DNA of 64,000 bases from assembly GCF_029436685.1 (NCBI RefSeq), contig NZ_JAROCY010000015.1, positions 1-64,000 on the forward strand, in the 5' to 3' direction. Under the pieces are notes generated by a model. It made no database searches and was not told the origin of the DNA. It saw only the letters and a program-made list of their open reading frames with translations. Positions 35,183 through 43,228 of the stretch are shown here, piece after piece. The stretch is from Novosphingobium cyanobacteriorum. GTDB lineage: Bacteria > Pseudomonadota > Alphaproteobacteria > Sphingomonadales > Sphingomonadaceae. Numbering within the stretch: position 1 is the first letter of the stretch; every line of letters begins with the position of its first letter. The translations under genes and the position numbers were made by a program.

Positions 35183-35245
35183 CGGTAAATCCTTTCCCGG
35201 GACTGTCGCGCTTGTGGGGCGCTGGGGCGGCTATCGTCGCGCAAC

Positions 35246-35272
35246 GACGCATGACCGGCAACCGGTCGCGTC
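35246..35272. promoter_or_regulatory. Candidate operator: GACGC-AT-GACCGG-CAA-CCGGTC-GCGTC dyad
   Basis: A perfect 6-bp inverted repeat (GACCGG at 35253-35258, CCGGTC at 35262-35267, spacer CAA) is flanked by a second set of arms, GACGC and GCGTC, with two bulged bases on one side. It lies in the 216-bp divergent promoter region between the MDR and NTF2-like genes. It is a good shape for a dimeric repressor such as TetR or IclR. Confidence 0.5.
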
Positions 35273-35280
35273 ATAATTCA

Positions 35281-35296
35281 CGAGTATGTTTACTCG
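35281..35296. promoter_or_regulatory. Candidate operator: CGAGTA-N4-TACTCG dyad
   Basis: A perfect inverted repeat, CGAGTA TGTT TACTCG, lies 8 bp right of the previous dyad and in the most AT-rich part of the same divergent promoter region. Its size and spacing suit a TetR-type dimer. Confidence 0.5.
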
Positions 35297-35350
35297 CCTG
35301 TCGGTGCCGGATTACCTTGTGGTAAGCGGACGAGGCGGCATGATGCATCC

Positions 35351-35364
35351 TCGGAGGCCTCCGA
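35351..35364. promoter_or_regulatory. 14-bp perfect palindrome TCGGAGG-CCTCCGA
   Basis: This uninterrupted palindrome lies 35 bp before the NTF2-like start codon, in its probable 5' untranslated region or core promoter. It could be a third operator or an RNA hairpin that sequesters translation signals. Confidence 0.45.
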
Positions 35365-35398
35365 TCAGGCTCGAAGGTATGGGGGTGGGAGCAGCACA

Positions 35399-35809
35399 AT
35401 GAGCGTGGACGAGAACAAGGCGGTCGTCTGCGAATTCCTCGACAGGATGGCGTCCGGCGAGATCGATCAAGCCTTCGCCATGATGACGAACGACGCTGGC
35501 TGGTGGCTTCCATCGGATGCAGCAGGTGGGGTCACAATGAGCAAGACGCAGATGTACGACGCAGTCCAGGCATTTGGCGCGGTGTTCAAGACACCGCCAC
35601 ACCTTACGCGTGGACGGATTACGGCAGAGGATGACCGGGTCTGCATCGAGCAGGTGTCCAGGGGTGGGGAAACCCACGGTGGAGCAATCTACGCCAATGA
35701 CTATCACTTGCTGGTCATTGTCCGCGACGGCAAGATCCATGAAGTCCGCGAGTATATGAACCCGCTGTTGGGTGCGGCGCTGATGGCCGAGATGCAGGCC
35801 GGGGCGTGA
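35399..35809 (+). CDS. SnoaL/NTF2-like protein
   Basis: This 136-residue NTF2-fold protein has an N-terminal helix pair (NKAVVCEFLDRMASGEIDQAFAMM in part), WWLPSD, and the C-terminal sheet with DYHLLVIVRDGKIHEVREYMN. It does not carry the Arg/Asp/Asp triad of limonene-epoxide hydrolase, so its activity (isomerase, cyclase or binding) is unknown. GGGAG sits 7 bp before the ATG. It heads a rightward operon that continues with an MDR reductase, an SDR and dehydrogenase pair 4. Confidence 0.85.
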   Translation: MSVDENKAVVCEFLDRMASGEIDQAFAMMTNDAGWWLPSDAAGGVTMSKTQMYDAVQAFGAVFKTPPHLTRGRITAEDDRVCIEQVSRGGETHGGAIYANDYHLLVIVRDGKIHEVREYMNPLLGAALMAEMQAGA

Positions 35810-35876
35810 TGTCGGGCAACTCAGGGGACGGGCAAATCGCGAACGCTCCCGAGACCGTTGCGAGGGATCGGACACG

Positions 35877-36851
35877 GTGATCACGGCAATCGGAATACGC
35901 CTCGTCACGCCCTCCGCCGGGGTTCCCGAGCGCAGCGACTTCGCGTTTGAGCCGTTTGACGTTCCCGATCCGCGCGAGGGCGAGATTGTCATTCGCACGA
36001 TCATGATCTCCGTCGACCCCTATCTGATGATGCCGATGCGTTCGGGCGGCTTTCCCGAAGGCCGTATTCGCAGCCGCGTCATTGCGAGAGTCGAAGCGTC
36101 GGCTGCGCCCGACCATGCCGTCGGAGACCTCGTGCTGGGCTTCTCGCGCTGGCAGGAGCGCGAGTGCGTATCAGCGGCGGAGATGCGGCGGCTTGATCCG
36201 GTGGTGCCGCTGTCAGCCTATCTCGGCATAGCAGGACACTCCGGTTTCACCGCGATGATCGGAATGAGGCTGCTCGATCCGCAGCCGGGCCAGACTGTCG
36301 TCGTAAGCTCCGCAGCGGGCATGGTCGGCTTGGTCGCCTGCCAGCTCGCCCGAGAGGCGGGGGCGCGGGTCGTGGCGATTGCGGGGGGCGACAAGGCCCG
36401 GCGTGTCGCCGATCTGTTCGCGCTGGCAGCCGGGGTCGATCATGCCGCACCCAATTTCGCCATGAGCTTGGCTGCAGCCTGCCCGGATGGCATTGACCGG
36501 CACTTTGAAAATGTCGGAGCGAAAATTCTCGACCCTGTTCTCGCCGTGGCGAACGATAGTGCAAGGATCGCCCTATGCGGCCTCATCCAGCATTATGGCG
36601 ATGACGCTCCGGTCTGTCTGGCAAACTTCCGCAGCTTGCTGATGAAGGGGATCAGCATCCATCCGTTCAGCATCTACCGTCATGGGGATGACTATCCGGC
36701 CGCGCTGCGTGAGCTTGAGGCCAAGGTGGTGTCAGGCGCGCTGCGGGCACCCGAGACGATCCACGAAGGGTTCGAGACGACACCCGATGCGTTCCGCGCG
36801 ATGATGGAGGGGGATGGCATCGGCAAGCATCTGGTGAAGCTGGCAGATTGA
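35877..36851 (+). CDS. NADP-dependent MDR oxidoreductase (LTB4DH/CurA-like)
   Basis: This 324-residue member of the leukotriene-B4 dehydrogenase/curcumin reductase branch of MDRs has RIVxR-type VDPYLMMPMRSG, the LGIAGHSGFTAMIGM segment and the cofactor loop VVSSAAGMVGLVACQLA. These enzymes reduce alpha,beta-unsaturated ketones with NADPH. It opens with GTG. A C=C reduction in a terpenoid- or steroid-like ring or side chain would fit the operon, but the substrate is not evident. Confidence 0.88.
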   Translation: MITAIGIRLVTPSAGVPERSDFAFEPFDVPDPREGEIVIRTIMISVDPYLMMPMRSGGFPEGRIRSRVIARVEASAAPDHAVGDLVLGFSRWQERECVSAAEMRRLDPVVPLSAYLGIAGHSGFTAMIGMRLLDPQPGQTVVVSSAAGMVGLVACQLAREAGARVVAIAGGDKARRVADLFALAAGVDHAAPNFAMSLAAACPDGIDRHFENVGAKILDPVLAVANDSARIALCGLIQHYGDDAPVCLANFRSLLMKGISIHPFSIYRHGDDYPAALRELEAKVVSGALRAPETIHEGFETTPDAFRAMMEGDGIGKHLVKLAD

Positions 36852-36891
36852 AAGGGCGCACGCGAATGCGCCGAATGCGGGAGATGGGAAA

Positions 36892-37845
36892 ATGAGCATC
36901 GATTTCACGGGCCGTACAGTTATCGTAACGGGTGCTGGCGGAGGACTTGGACGTGCCTACGCGCTCGACATTGCAAGGCGAGGTGGCAACGTCGTCGTCA
37001 ACGATCTCGGCGGGAATGTCGCGGGTGACGGGGGTACATCGGAAATGGCCGACAAGGTCGTTGACGAGATCCGGGCCGCAGGCGGCAATGCCGTTGCCAA
37101 CTATGCAAGCGTGGCTACGGCCGAGGGCGGGCAAGCCATTGCCCGTACGGCGCTCGACTCTTTCGGCCGGATCGACGCTCTGATCAACAATGCCGGCAAC
37201 TTGCGCAATTTTTGGTTCGACGAATTCAGCGATGCCGACCGGGACTCGGTGATGGCCACCCATCTGCTCGGAACCTGGAACGTCACCAAGGCGGTATGGC
37301 CGCACATGAAGCAGGCCGGTTACGGCCGCATCGTGTTTACCGCTTCGGCAGTCGCTGCTTTCGGCAACCAGACCCAGTCGGCATATGGCGCGGCGAAAGG
37401 GGGTATCATTGGCCTGATGAACGTCCTTGCCCAGGAAGGCCTGCCCCACAACATCTTGTGTAACGGCCTTTTGCCCAACGCCGACAGTCGCATGGGGTCG
37501 GAAATGAAGCCAGAGGAAATGGCCCCAGTGTTTCCGCATATCATGAAGATCGGCCCAGACACGATCGTGCCTGCCTATGTCGTTGCCCCGGTTGTCTACA
37601 TGGCAAGCGAGGCATGCACGACCACACATGATCTCTATTCGGTGATGGGACGCCGCGTGGCACGGGCCTTCGTCGGTGTTACGGAGGGCTGGATCAACCC
37701 GGCGCCAGCTCCTGCCACGGCGGAAGATATTGCCGCCAACATCGAGACGATTCGTGACCAGACGCGCGGCGTGCATATTCCGGCCAGCCTGATCGACGAA
37801 TTTCGCATCGTCGGCGAACAGTTCGAAGCACTTCGCGAGACATGA
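36892..37845 (+). CDS. MFE-2-type (3R)-hydroxyacyl-CoA dehydrogenase (SDR)
   Basis: This 317-residue SDR of the peroxisomal multifunctional enzyme type 2 / 17beta-HSD4 branch has TGAGGGLGRAYAL, the diagnostic VVNDLGG, NNAGNLR, a catalytic Ser and YGAAK, with an extended C-terminus. It oxidises (3R)-hydroxyacyl-CoA to 3-ketoacyl-CoA. The hydratase-2 half of an MFE-2 is encoded separately at 20.1-20.9 kb, so the two functions of MFE-2 are split here. GGGAG lies shortly before the ATG. Confidence 0.9.
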   Translation: MSIDFTGRTVIVTGAGGGLGRAYALDIARRGGNVVVNDLGGNVAGDGGTSEMADKVVDEIRAAGGNAVANYASVATAEGGQAIARTALDSFGRIDALINNAGNLRNFWFDEFSDADRDSVMATHLLGTWNVTKAVWPHMKQAGYGRIVFTASAVAAFGNQTQSAYGAAKGGIIGLMNVLAQEGLPHNILCNGLLPNADSRMGSEMKPEEMAPVFPHIMKIGPDTIVPAYVVAPVVYMASEACTTTHDLYSVMGRRVARAFVGVTEGWINPAPAPATAEDIAANIETIRDQTRGVHIPASLIDEFRIVGEQFEALRET

Positions 37846-37919
37846 TAGGCTGGGAATGACGCGCGAACAGTGGCCATCACTGCCGTGATTCTTCGGTAAC
37901 CGAGGGGGGAGGGCACCAA

Positions 37920-39125
37920 ATGCCCTCTGCAAAACTCGGTCTTGTTAGGGCAGGACGAAACTCGGCAATAGACCGGAGTTTCACCTTGCAGACGTTCATC
38001 GCCCACCCCATTCCTTGGCCCGACAATGCTGCTGCATTACGGGCCAAGGTAAGGGAGCTTATCGCCGGGCATCCCGCACCAGCTGATCCTGCCTATCGTG
38101 CCAACAGCTGGTGCGTTCCCGATCCGACCTTCAGCCGAAAGCTGGGCGCAGCGGGTCTGATCGGCATGATCTGGCCAAAGGCCTATGGAGGGCATGAGCG
38201 GTCCAGCCTGGAACGTTATGTTGTGCTGGAGGAGTTGCTGGCCGCTGGTGCACCAGTCGGTGCGCACTGGATGGCGGACCGGCAGCATGGCGGCATGCTG
38301 CTGCGTTACGGTACCGAGGAGGAACGCCAACGCTGGATACCGGGGATGGCGCGTGGCGAAATCTATTCCTGTATCGGTCTGTCGGAACCCAATGCCGGTT
38401 CGGATCTCGCCTCGGTGCGGACCACTGCCCGGCGCAGAGGCGACCGTTGGGTAATCGATGGACAGAAGGTCTGGACGACGGGTGCGCATTTTGCCCATGT
38501 CATGATCGCGCTCGTTCGATCGGAAGAAGGCTCGGAGCGCGGGGTCGGCCTCAGCCAGTTTGTGATTCCGATGGATGCGCCGGGGGTCACGATCAAGCCG
38601 ATCATCGATCTTACCGGTGGCCATGATTTCAACGAGGTCTTCTTCGACAGCGTCGAGCTGCCCGAAACCGCGCTGGTGGGTGAGGAAGGGCAGGGCTGGC
38701 GGCAGGCCACGGCGGAACTGTCGCTCGAACGCTCGGGCCCTGAACGCTATCTCTCATCCACGTCGCTATTGCTCGAACTGATCCGGCATGTGGGGCCGAA
38801 TGCTTCGGCGGAAGTCTGCAGTCTGATTGGCCGCTTGACTGCTGATCTCTGGACCTTGCGAATGATGTCTGCGTCGGTAGCTGCGAGACTGGCGGCAGGA
38901 CAAGATCCCGCGCTGGAAGCGACGATCGTCAAGGATCTTGGCAACAGCTTCGAGCAGGCAATGCCAACGCTGGTACAGGCCGCGATTGATCTGGATATGG
39001 CTGACCCCGCGCCGATCGCGCGGATACTAAACCATCTTCTCCAAGTCTCGCCTTCGTTCTCGCTGCGTGGCGGGACAAGCGAAATCCTCAAAGGCATCAT
39101 TGCGCGGGGTTTGGGCCTGAGATGA
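37920..39125 (+). CDS. Acyl-CoA dehydrogenase, catalytic subunit, pair 4
   Basis: This 401-residue protein has LSEPNAGSDLASVRTTARRRG and the C-terminus RGGTSEILKGIIARGLGL. The MCAD-type Glu is missing, whereas Glu270 in LSLERSGPERY occupies the helix-G catalytic site. The ATG at 37920 has a strong GGGAGG at 7 bp; a TTG at 37986 (preceded by CGGAG) would remove a 22-residue extension that its homologues lack. The small-subunit gene overlaps its stop codon by 4 bp. It belongs to the operon beginning with the NTF2-like gene. Confidence 0.9.
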   Translation: MPSAKLGLVRAGRNSAIDRSFTLQTFIAHPIPWPDNAAALRAKVRELIAGHPAPADPAYRANSWCVPDPTFSRKLGAAGLIGMIWPKAYGGHERSSLERYVVLEELLAAGAPVGAHWMADRQHGGMLLRYGTEEERQRWIPGMARGEIYSCIGLSEPNAGSDLASVRTTARRRGDRWVIDGQKVWTTGAHFAHVMIALVRSEEGSERGVGLSQFVIPMDAPGVTIKPIIDLTGGHDFNEVFFDSVELPETALVGEEGQGWRQATAELSLERSGPERYLSSTSLLLELIRHVGPNASAEVCSLIGRLTADLWTLRMMSASVAARLAAGQDPALEATIVKDLGNSFEQAMPTLVQAAIDLDMADPAPIARILNHLLQVSPSFSLRGGTSEILKGIIARGLGLR

Positions 39126-40096
39126 GCGAACAACAGAAAATGCTGAGCGACATGGTCGACTCTCTGTTTGCCGAACTGGGCAGCAGTGCGGCAGTGATCG
39201 ATGCGTGGGATCGAATTGAAGAACTGGGGCTTCCTTCGCTTCTTGTCGCCGAGGTTCAGGGTGGGTTTGGAGGTAGTTGGGACGATGCGCGGGTGGTTTT
39301 CCGCCTCGCAGGCTATCATGCGCTTTCCCTGCCGGTGGTAGAGGCAGTGATCGCGAACTTGATCGCTTCTCCACACGGTGCGGAAGGTCGCGGCACGATT
39401 GCCAGCGCAAGCGAGGGCCGTTTCGCTGATGGCCACTTTACCGGTGTCGTCAAAGGGGCGGTGGCAAGCGAGGGGGCAAGCTTTATTGTGGCGCCATCTC
39501 TCGATGGTGGTGCGTTGGTGCTGCGGACAGCAGATGGCTTGCGCCAAGCGCGCGAAACGCTGTCAGGCGAAGCGCGCGATGTCTGGATGTTCGACGGTGC
39601 ACCGGCCAAGCATTCGAAGGTTGACCTCTTTCGTCTAGGCGCGTTCGCCCGCGTTGCCCAAATCTCTGGGGCACTCGATGGCGCGCTCTCTCTCTCGGTC
39701 GACTACGTGAACGAGCGCAAGCAGTTCGGTCGTCCGCTTGCCAAGTTTCAGGCTGTTCAGCAGAATCTGGCGACTTTCGCCGGAGAGGCGGCGGCGGCGA
39801 ATTGTGCAGCAGTCGGCGCGGCTCAAGGGCTAGGCCGCGGGGCGGGCGGTTTTGAAGTCGCCAGTGCCAAACTGCGCGCCAACCGTGCGGCTGGGACAGG
39901 CGCCGCGATCGCGCATCAGGTGCATGGTGCAATCGGCTTTACCAACGAATACTGCCTGCACCGGCTCACCCGCAAGCTGTGGACCTGGCGTTCCGAGTTC
40001 GGCGGGGACAGCTTTTGGTCCGCCTACTTGGGCAAGCAAGTGCTAGAACGCGGTGCTGACCTTTTCTGGGCTGATCTGACCGCGCGCACCGATTGA
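39122..40096 (+). CDS. Acyl-CoA dehydrogenase, small (non-catalytic) subunit, pair 4
   Basis: This is a shortened 324-residue dehydrogenase-like protein, about 45 residues shorter than the other small subunits; the middle beta-domain is reduced. It keeps RKQFGRPLAKFQAVQQ and QVHGAIGFTNEYCLHR. No Glu occurs at the helix-G site (GAFARVAQ). It is translationally coupled to the catalytic subunit by an ATGA overlap, so a heteromer is very likely. It is the last gene of the catabolic region. Confidence 0.9.
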   Translation: MSEQQKMLSDMVDSLFAELGSSAAVIDAWDRIEELGLPSLLVAEVQGGFGGSWDDARVVFRLAGYHALSLPVVEAVIANLIASPHGAEGRGTIASASEGRFADGHFTGVVKGAVASEGASFIVAPSLDGGALVLRTADGLRQARETLSGEARDVWMFDGAPAKHSKVDLFRLGAFARVAQISGALDGALSLSVDYVNERKQFGRPLAKFQAVQQNLATFAGEAAAANCAAVGAAQGLGRGAGGFEVASAKLRANRAAGTGAAIAHQVHGAIGFTNEYCLHRLTRKLWTWRSEFGGDSFWSAYLGKQVLERGADLFWADLTARTD

Positions 40097-40370
40097 GCGC
40101 GCGGTCCCAAGGCTGGACAGTCCGGCCGGATAGTCACTTGTACCACACAAGTGCCAGTCGGGAACCGGTTCGCATTCAACAAAAGCTAGTCGGTGGCAGC
40201 CCTGCGGCGCGGGGCAATTTCAAGTGTGCGGCTCAGATAGCATCGAGACGCACAGTACCTGATAGATTCCACCCGCTTACACGACCTTGGATGGATAATA
40301 ATTGTTATGTTAAATTTGCGATAGCCTGTAGGTATTGGTCTAGAGCCCACGCCGCCGTGCGTGGGCTGCC
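40097..40370. other. AT-rich intergenic linker between catabolic cluster and glc operon
   Basis: A 274-bp gap separates two convergent operons. The block 40261-40320 is only 38% GC by hand count (for example GATAATAATTGTTATG), far below its surroundings. No coding sequence, tRNA or clear IS end was found. It is a natural candidate for an insertion junction or the edge of an acquired region. Confidence 0.5.
40344..40367 (-). terminator. Hairpin after the glc operon
   Basis: A perfect 9-bp stem (AGCCCACGC / GCGTGGGCT, 6-nt loop) begins 3 bp after the glcG stop on the leftward transcript. It is not followed by a T-run, so it may act as a factor-assisted terminator or 3'-end stabiliser. Confidence 0.55.
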
Positions 40371-40793
40371 TCAGCTGGCTAGACCCGAAGCAGCGATACC
40401 AGCCAGCGCGGCTTTTTCGTCATTGTCGCTAAGATCGCCGGTCACGCCGACGGCGCCGATAACCAGACCCGCACTATCGCGGATAAGTACGCCGCCGGCA
40501 GCGGGTACGATGCCATCGGCGTTTAGGCCTGCGGCGGCATTGATGAAGGTCGGGCGTTCGATCGCCATCTCTCCGATCACGCGCGAGGATACGCCAAGCG
40601 CCAGCGCGCCCGAAGCCTTGGCCGTGGCGATCTGCGGGCGCAGGTTGGAAGAGTTGTCCTCGCGCGCGAAGGCAACGAGATGGCCACCGGCATCGAGCAC
40701 GGCGACGCTGAGCGGCTTGAGGCCGAGCGCACGGCCTTCCTTGAGCGCGGCGGCAACAATGGCCTGGGCCTGATCGAGGGTGATGCGGGACAT
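40371..40793 (-). CDS. glcG: GlcG/HbpS-family protein of the glycolate operon
   Basis: This 140-residue GlcG protein has SVAVLDAGGHLVAFARED and the C-terminal AVGVTGDLSDNDEKAALAGIAA. The family is regularly co-encoded with glycolate oxidase, but its function is still uncertain (heme or small-ligand binding has been proposed). It is the last gene of the operon, starting 6 bp after the glcF stop. Confidence 0.88.
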   Translation of the reverse strand: MSRITLDQAQAIVAAALKEGRALGLKPLSVAVLDAGGHLVAFAREDNSSNLRPQIATAKASGALALGVSSRVIGEMAIERPTFINAAAGLNADGIVPAAGGVLIRDSAGLVIGAVGVTGDLSDNDEKAALAGIAASGLAS

Positions 40794-40799
40794 ATCAGT

Positions 40800-42101
40800 T
40801 TACTCCTGGGGAAGATGACGGAGGGCGGCAGGCTTTGGTCCGCCGCAGGCCCAATCGAGCAGTTCGACGGTGTGGACCACGGGCAGGCCGGAGAAGCGGG
40901 CGATCTGGGTGGTGCAGCCGATGTTGCCGGTGGCGACGACGTCGGCATCGAGCCGGGCGATGTGGCCGGCCTTGCGTGTGCCGAGCTGGTCGGCAATCTC
41001 GGGCTGCAGGATGTTGTAGGTACCGGCCGAGCCGCAGCACAGGTGTGCCTCTGCCGGCACACGCACGGTGTAACCAGCCTGGGCCAACAGGCGCTTCGGC
41101 GCTTCGGTGACCTTCTGCCCGTGCTGCAGCGAACAGGCGGGGTGATAGGCGACGGTCACGCCCTTGGGGGCCGACGCGGGCAGATCGATCCGGGCGAGAT
41201 ATTCCGACACGTCCATGGCCAGCGCGCTTACCCTTGCGGCCTTTGCGGCATAGGCGGGATCTGACCGCAGCATGAAGCCATAGTCCTTGATCGTGGTGCC
41301 GCAGCCGGAAGCCGTGACGATGATCGCATCAAGGCCCTTGCCCTCGATCTCCGCCGTCCAGGCATCGACATTGCGGCGCGCTGCATCGAGCGCGTCGGCT
41401 TCACGCCCCATGTGATGGACCAGCGCGCCGCAGCAGCCCTCGCCCGGCGCGAAGATGACATCGTGCCCGCAGCGGCTGAGCAGGCGCACGGTGGCGGCAC
41501 GGAATTCGGGGCGCAGGACGGGTTCCGCGCAGCCTTGCAACAGCACGACGCGGCCCTTGGCCTGCGGCAGCCGGGTCGATTGCGCTGGCGCGGGTGCGGG
41601 CACGCGCGCAGGCGCCAGCTCCAGCATCGCCGCGAGCGGTTTGAGCGCGCCAATGCTGCGCAGCAAAGGCTCGAAAGGCTTGGCCAAAGGCGCAAACGTC
41701 AAAGCCCAGCGAAAGCGTTCCGGATAGGGCAGGACCGCCGCCAGCAACCGCCTGAAGAAGCGTTCGCCGCGCGGACGTTCGTAGTGTTCGTGGATATAGG
41801 CGCGGGCGTGATCAACCAGGTGCATGTAGTTCACGCCCGAGGGGCAAGTCGTCATGCAAGACAGGCACGAAAGGCAGCGGTCGACATGCTTGACCACTTC
41901 GGCAGTCGGCTCCCGCCGGTTCTCCAGCATGTCCTTCATCAGGTAGATGCGGCCCCGCGGGGAATCGAGTTCGTCGCCCAGCAGGACATAGGTCGGGCAG
42001 GTCGCCGTGCAGAACCCGCAATGCACGCACTTGCGGATCACCTCTTCCGAGGCGCGCATTGCCGGATCGGCGAGTGCCTCAGGCGGAAAGCTGGTCTGCA
42101 T
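40800..42101 (-). CDS. glcF: Glycolate oxidase iron-sulfur subunit
   Basis: This 433-residue GlcF has two [4Fe-4S] ferredoxin motifs near the N-terminus (CVHCGFCTATCP and CLSCLSCMTTCP) and two C-terminal cysteine-rich CCG domains (GEGCCGALVHHMG, HLCCGSAGTYNILQP). It passes electrons from glycolate oxidation to the respiratory chain. I chose the ATG at 42101 since GlcF proteins start MQT; the start lies inside the 3' end of glcE (23-bp overlap). Confidence 0.95.
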   Translation of the reverse strand: MQTSFPPEALADPAMRASEEVIRKCVHCGFCTATCPTYVLLGDELDSPRGRIYLMKDMLENRREPTAEVVKHVDRCLSCLSCMTTCPSGVNYMHLVDHARAYIHEHYERPRGERFFRRLLAAVLPYPERFRWALTFAPLAKPFEPLLRSIGALKPLAAMLELAPARVPAPAPAQSTRLPQAKGRVVLLQGCAEPVLRPEFRAATVRLLSRCGHDVIFAPGEGCCGALVHHMGREADALDAARRNVDAWTAEIEGKGLDAIIVTASGCGTTIKDYGFMLRSDPAYAAKAARVSALAMDVSEYLARIDLPASAPKGVTVAYHPACSLQHGQKVTEAPKRLLAQAGYTVRVPAEAHLCCGSAGTYNILQPEIADQLGTRKAGHIARLDADVVATGNIGCTTQIARFSGLPVVHTVELLDWACGGPKPAALRHLPQE

Positions 42102-43215
42102 CCGCATCCTCCATGAAACGGCCGGTGGCAAAGACCCCGGCGGGGTCAAACGCGCGGCGCACGCGCTGTTCCAGCGCCATCACCCCGGCGGCGCGGGGCT
42201 GCAGCGCCGGGACGGTGGCGCGCATGTCCTGGGGCGCGGCGATCAGCGTAGCCTCTCCGCCCAGCGCGGCAGCAGCGTCACGGACCTGTGTGCCGGGATC
42301 GTCCAGCGTCACCCAGACAAGGCCGCCGCCCCAGTCCATCGCCCACCCGGCGCCGAGCGGGGCGAGCCGTTCGAGCAGTTCGGGCGCGCGCGCCGGTGGC
42401 AGGTGGACCTTCCAGCGCACCGAACCTTGCAGCTCCGCCCCGGTCATCGCCCGCTGCCACAGCGGCGCGGCCTCTTCCTCGGTCAACCGTTGCAACGGGC
42501 AATGCCCCGCCATCAGCGCAGGCAGCGCCATGCAGCGCGCCTCCACCGAAGGGGCAAAACCCGCCACGCGCAACAGCGTTTCCCCCGTTGAGAGATGCGC
42601 CGCAGCCGAGACTTCGGCATTGCTGCCCAGCGCGCAGGCCATGGCGGCATGAGCGGCGCGGGGTGGCAGGCCGGTCGCCAGCATGGTCGCTGTCACACGG
42701 GGCCGGGGCAGCACTTTCAGCGTCAGTTCGATCATCGCGCCGAGCCGTCCCCACGATCCGGCCATCAGCTTGGGCAGGTCGTACCCGGTGACGTTCTTCA
42801 CCACCTTGGCTCCGGCGACGAAGCTTTCGCCCCGGCCCGATATGGCGGTGAGGCCGAGCAGGTGATCGCGCGCGCTGCCTGCGGTCACGCGGCGCGAGCC
42901 TGCCACGCTCGCTGCCACGGTGCCGCCGATGGTCGCATCGGCATCGCCCCACGGCTCGAACGCCAGCATCTGCCCTTGGCCCGCGACCAGCGCCTGAACG
43001 TCGGCCAGCGGCGTGCCCGGCCGCACGGTGAGCACCAGTTCCGCCGGATCGTAATCGACCACGCCCGCGATCTGGCGCAGCGAGACCACCTCCACCTCCC
43101 GCGGCGCGCCGAACCCGGCGCGGGTGCCGCCGCCGCGCAGCTCCAGCTTGCGCCCCTGCGAAGCCGCATCGGCCACAATCTGGCGCAGGTCCTGCGCGTC
43201 TCTGGGCTCCAGCAT
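42079..43215 (-). CDS. glcE: Glycolate oxidase FAD-binding subunit
   Basis: This 378-residue GlcE is a shortened FAD_binding_4 protein with LELRGGGTRAGFG, the FAD segment ATIGGTVAASVAGSRR, and KVVKNVTGYDLPKLMAGSWG, which is hallmark GlcE. It is needed with GlcD and GlcF for glycolate:acceptor oxidoreductase activity. It begins 13 bp after the glcD stop and overlaps glcF. Confidence 0.95.
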   Translation of the reverse strand: MLEPRDAQDLRQIVADAASQGRKLELRGGGTRAGFGAPREVEVVSLRQIAGVVDYDPAELVLTVRPGTPLADVQALVAGQGQMLAFEPWGDADATIGGTVAASVAGSRRVTAGSARDHLLGLTAISGRGESFVAGAKVVKNVTGYDLPKLMAGSWGRLGAMIELTLKVLPRPRVTATMLATGLPPRAAHAAMACALGSNAEVSAAAHLSTGETLLRVAGFAPSVEARCMALPALMAGHCPLQRLTEEEAAPLWQRAMTGAELQGSVRWKVHLPPARAPELLERLAPLGAGWAMDWGGGLVWVTLDDPGTQVRDAAAALGGEATLIAAPQDMRATVPALQPRAAGVMALEQRVRRAFDPAGVFATGRFMEDADADQLSA

Positions 43216-43228
43216 CAGAAGCGCTCCA

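Noticed and set aside
35399..35809. A third epoxide hydrolase (second LEH-type protein)
   Set aside because: The NTF2-like fold is there but the Arg-x-Asp and second Asp of the LEH triad are not.
37986..39125. TTG start for the pair-4 catalytic subunit
   Set aside because: It is possible and would match homologue length, but the ATG at 37920 has a much better ribosome site. Recorded as an alternative only.
7089..40096. Assignment of the cluster as an estrogen (edc/oec) or cholesterol degradation locus
   Set aside because: No extradiol ring-cleavage dioxygenase, ketosteroid dehydrogenase or indolepyruvate-ferredoxin oxidoreductase is present. The dehydrogenase and aldolase content fits side-chain chemistry in general, not a named steroid.
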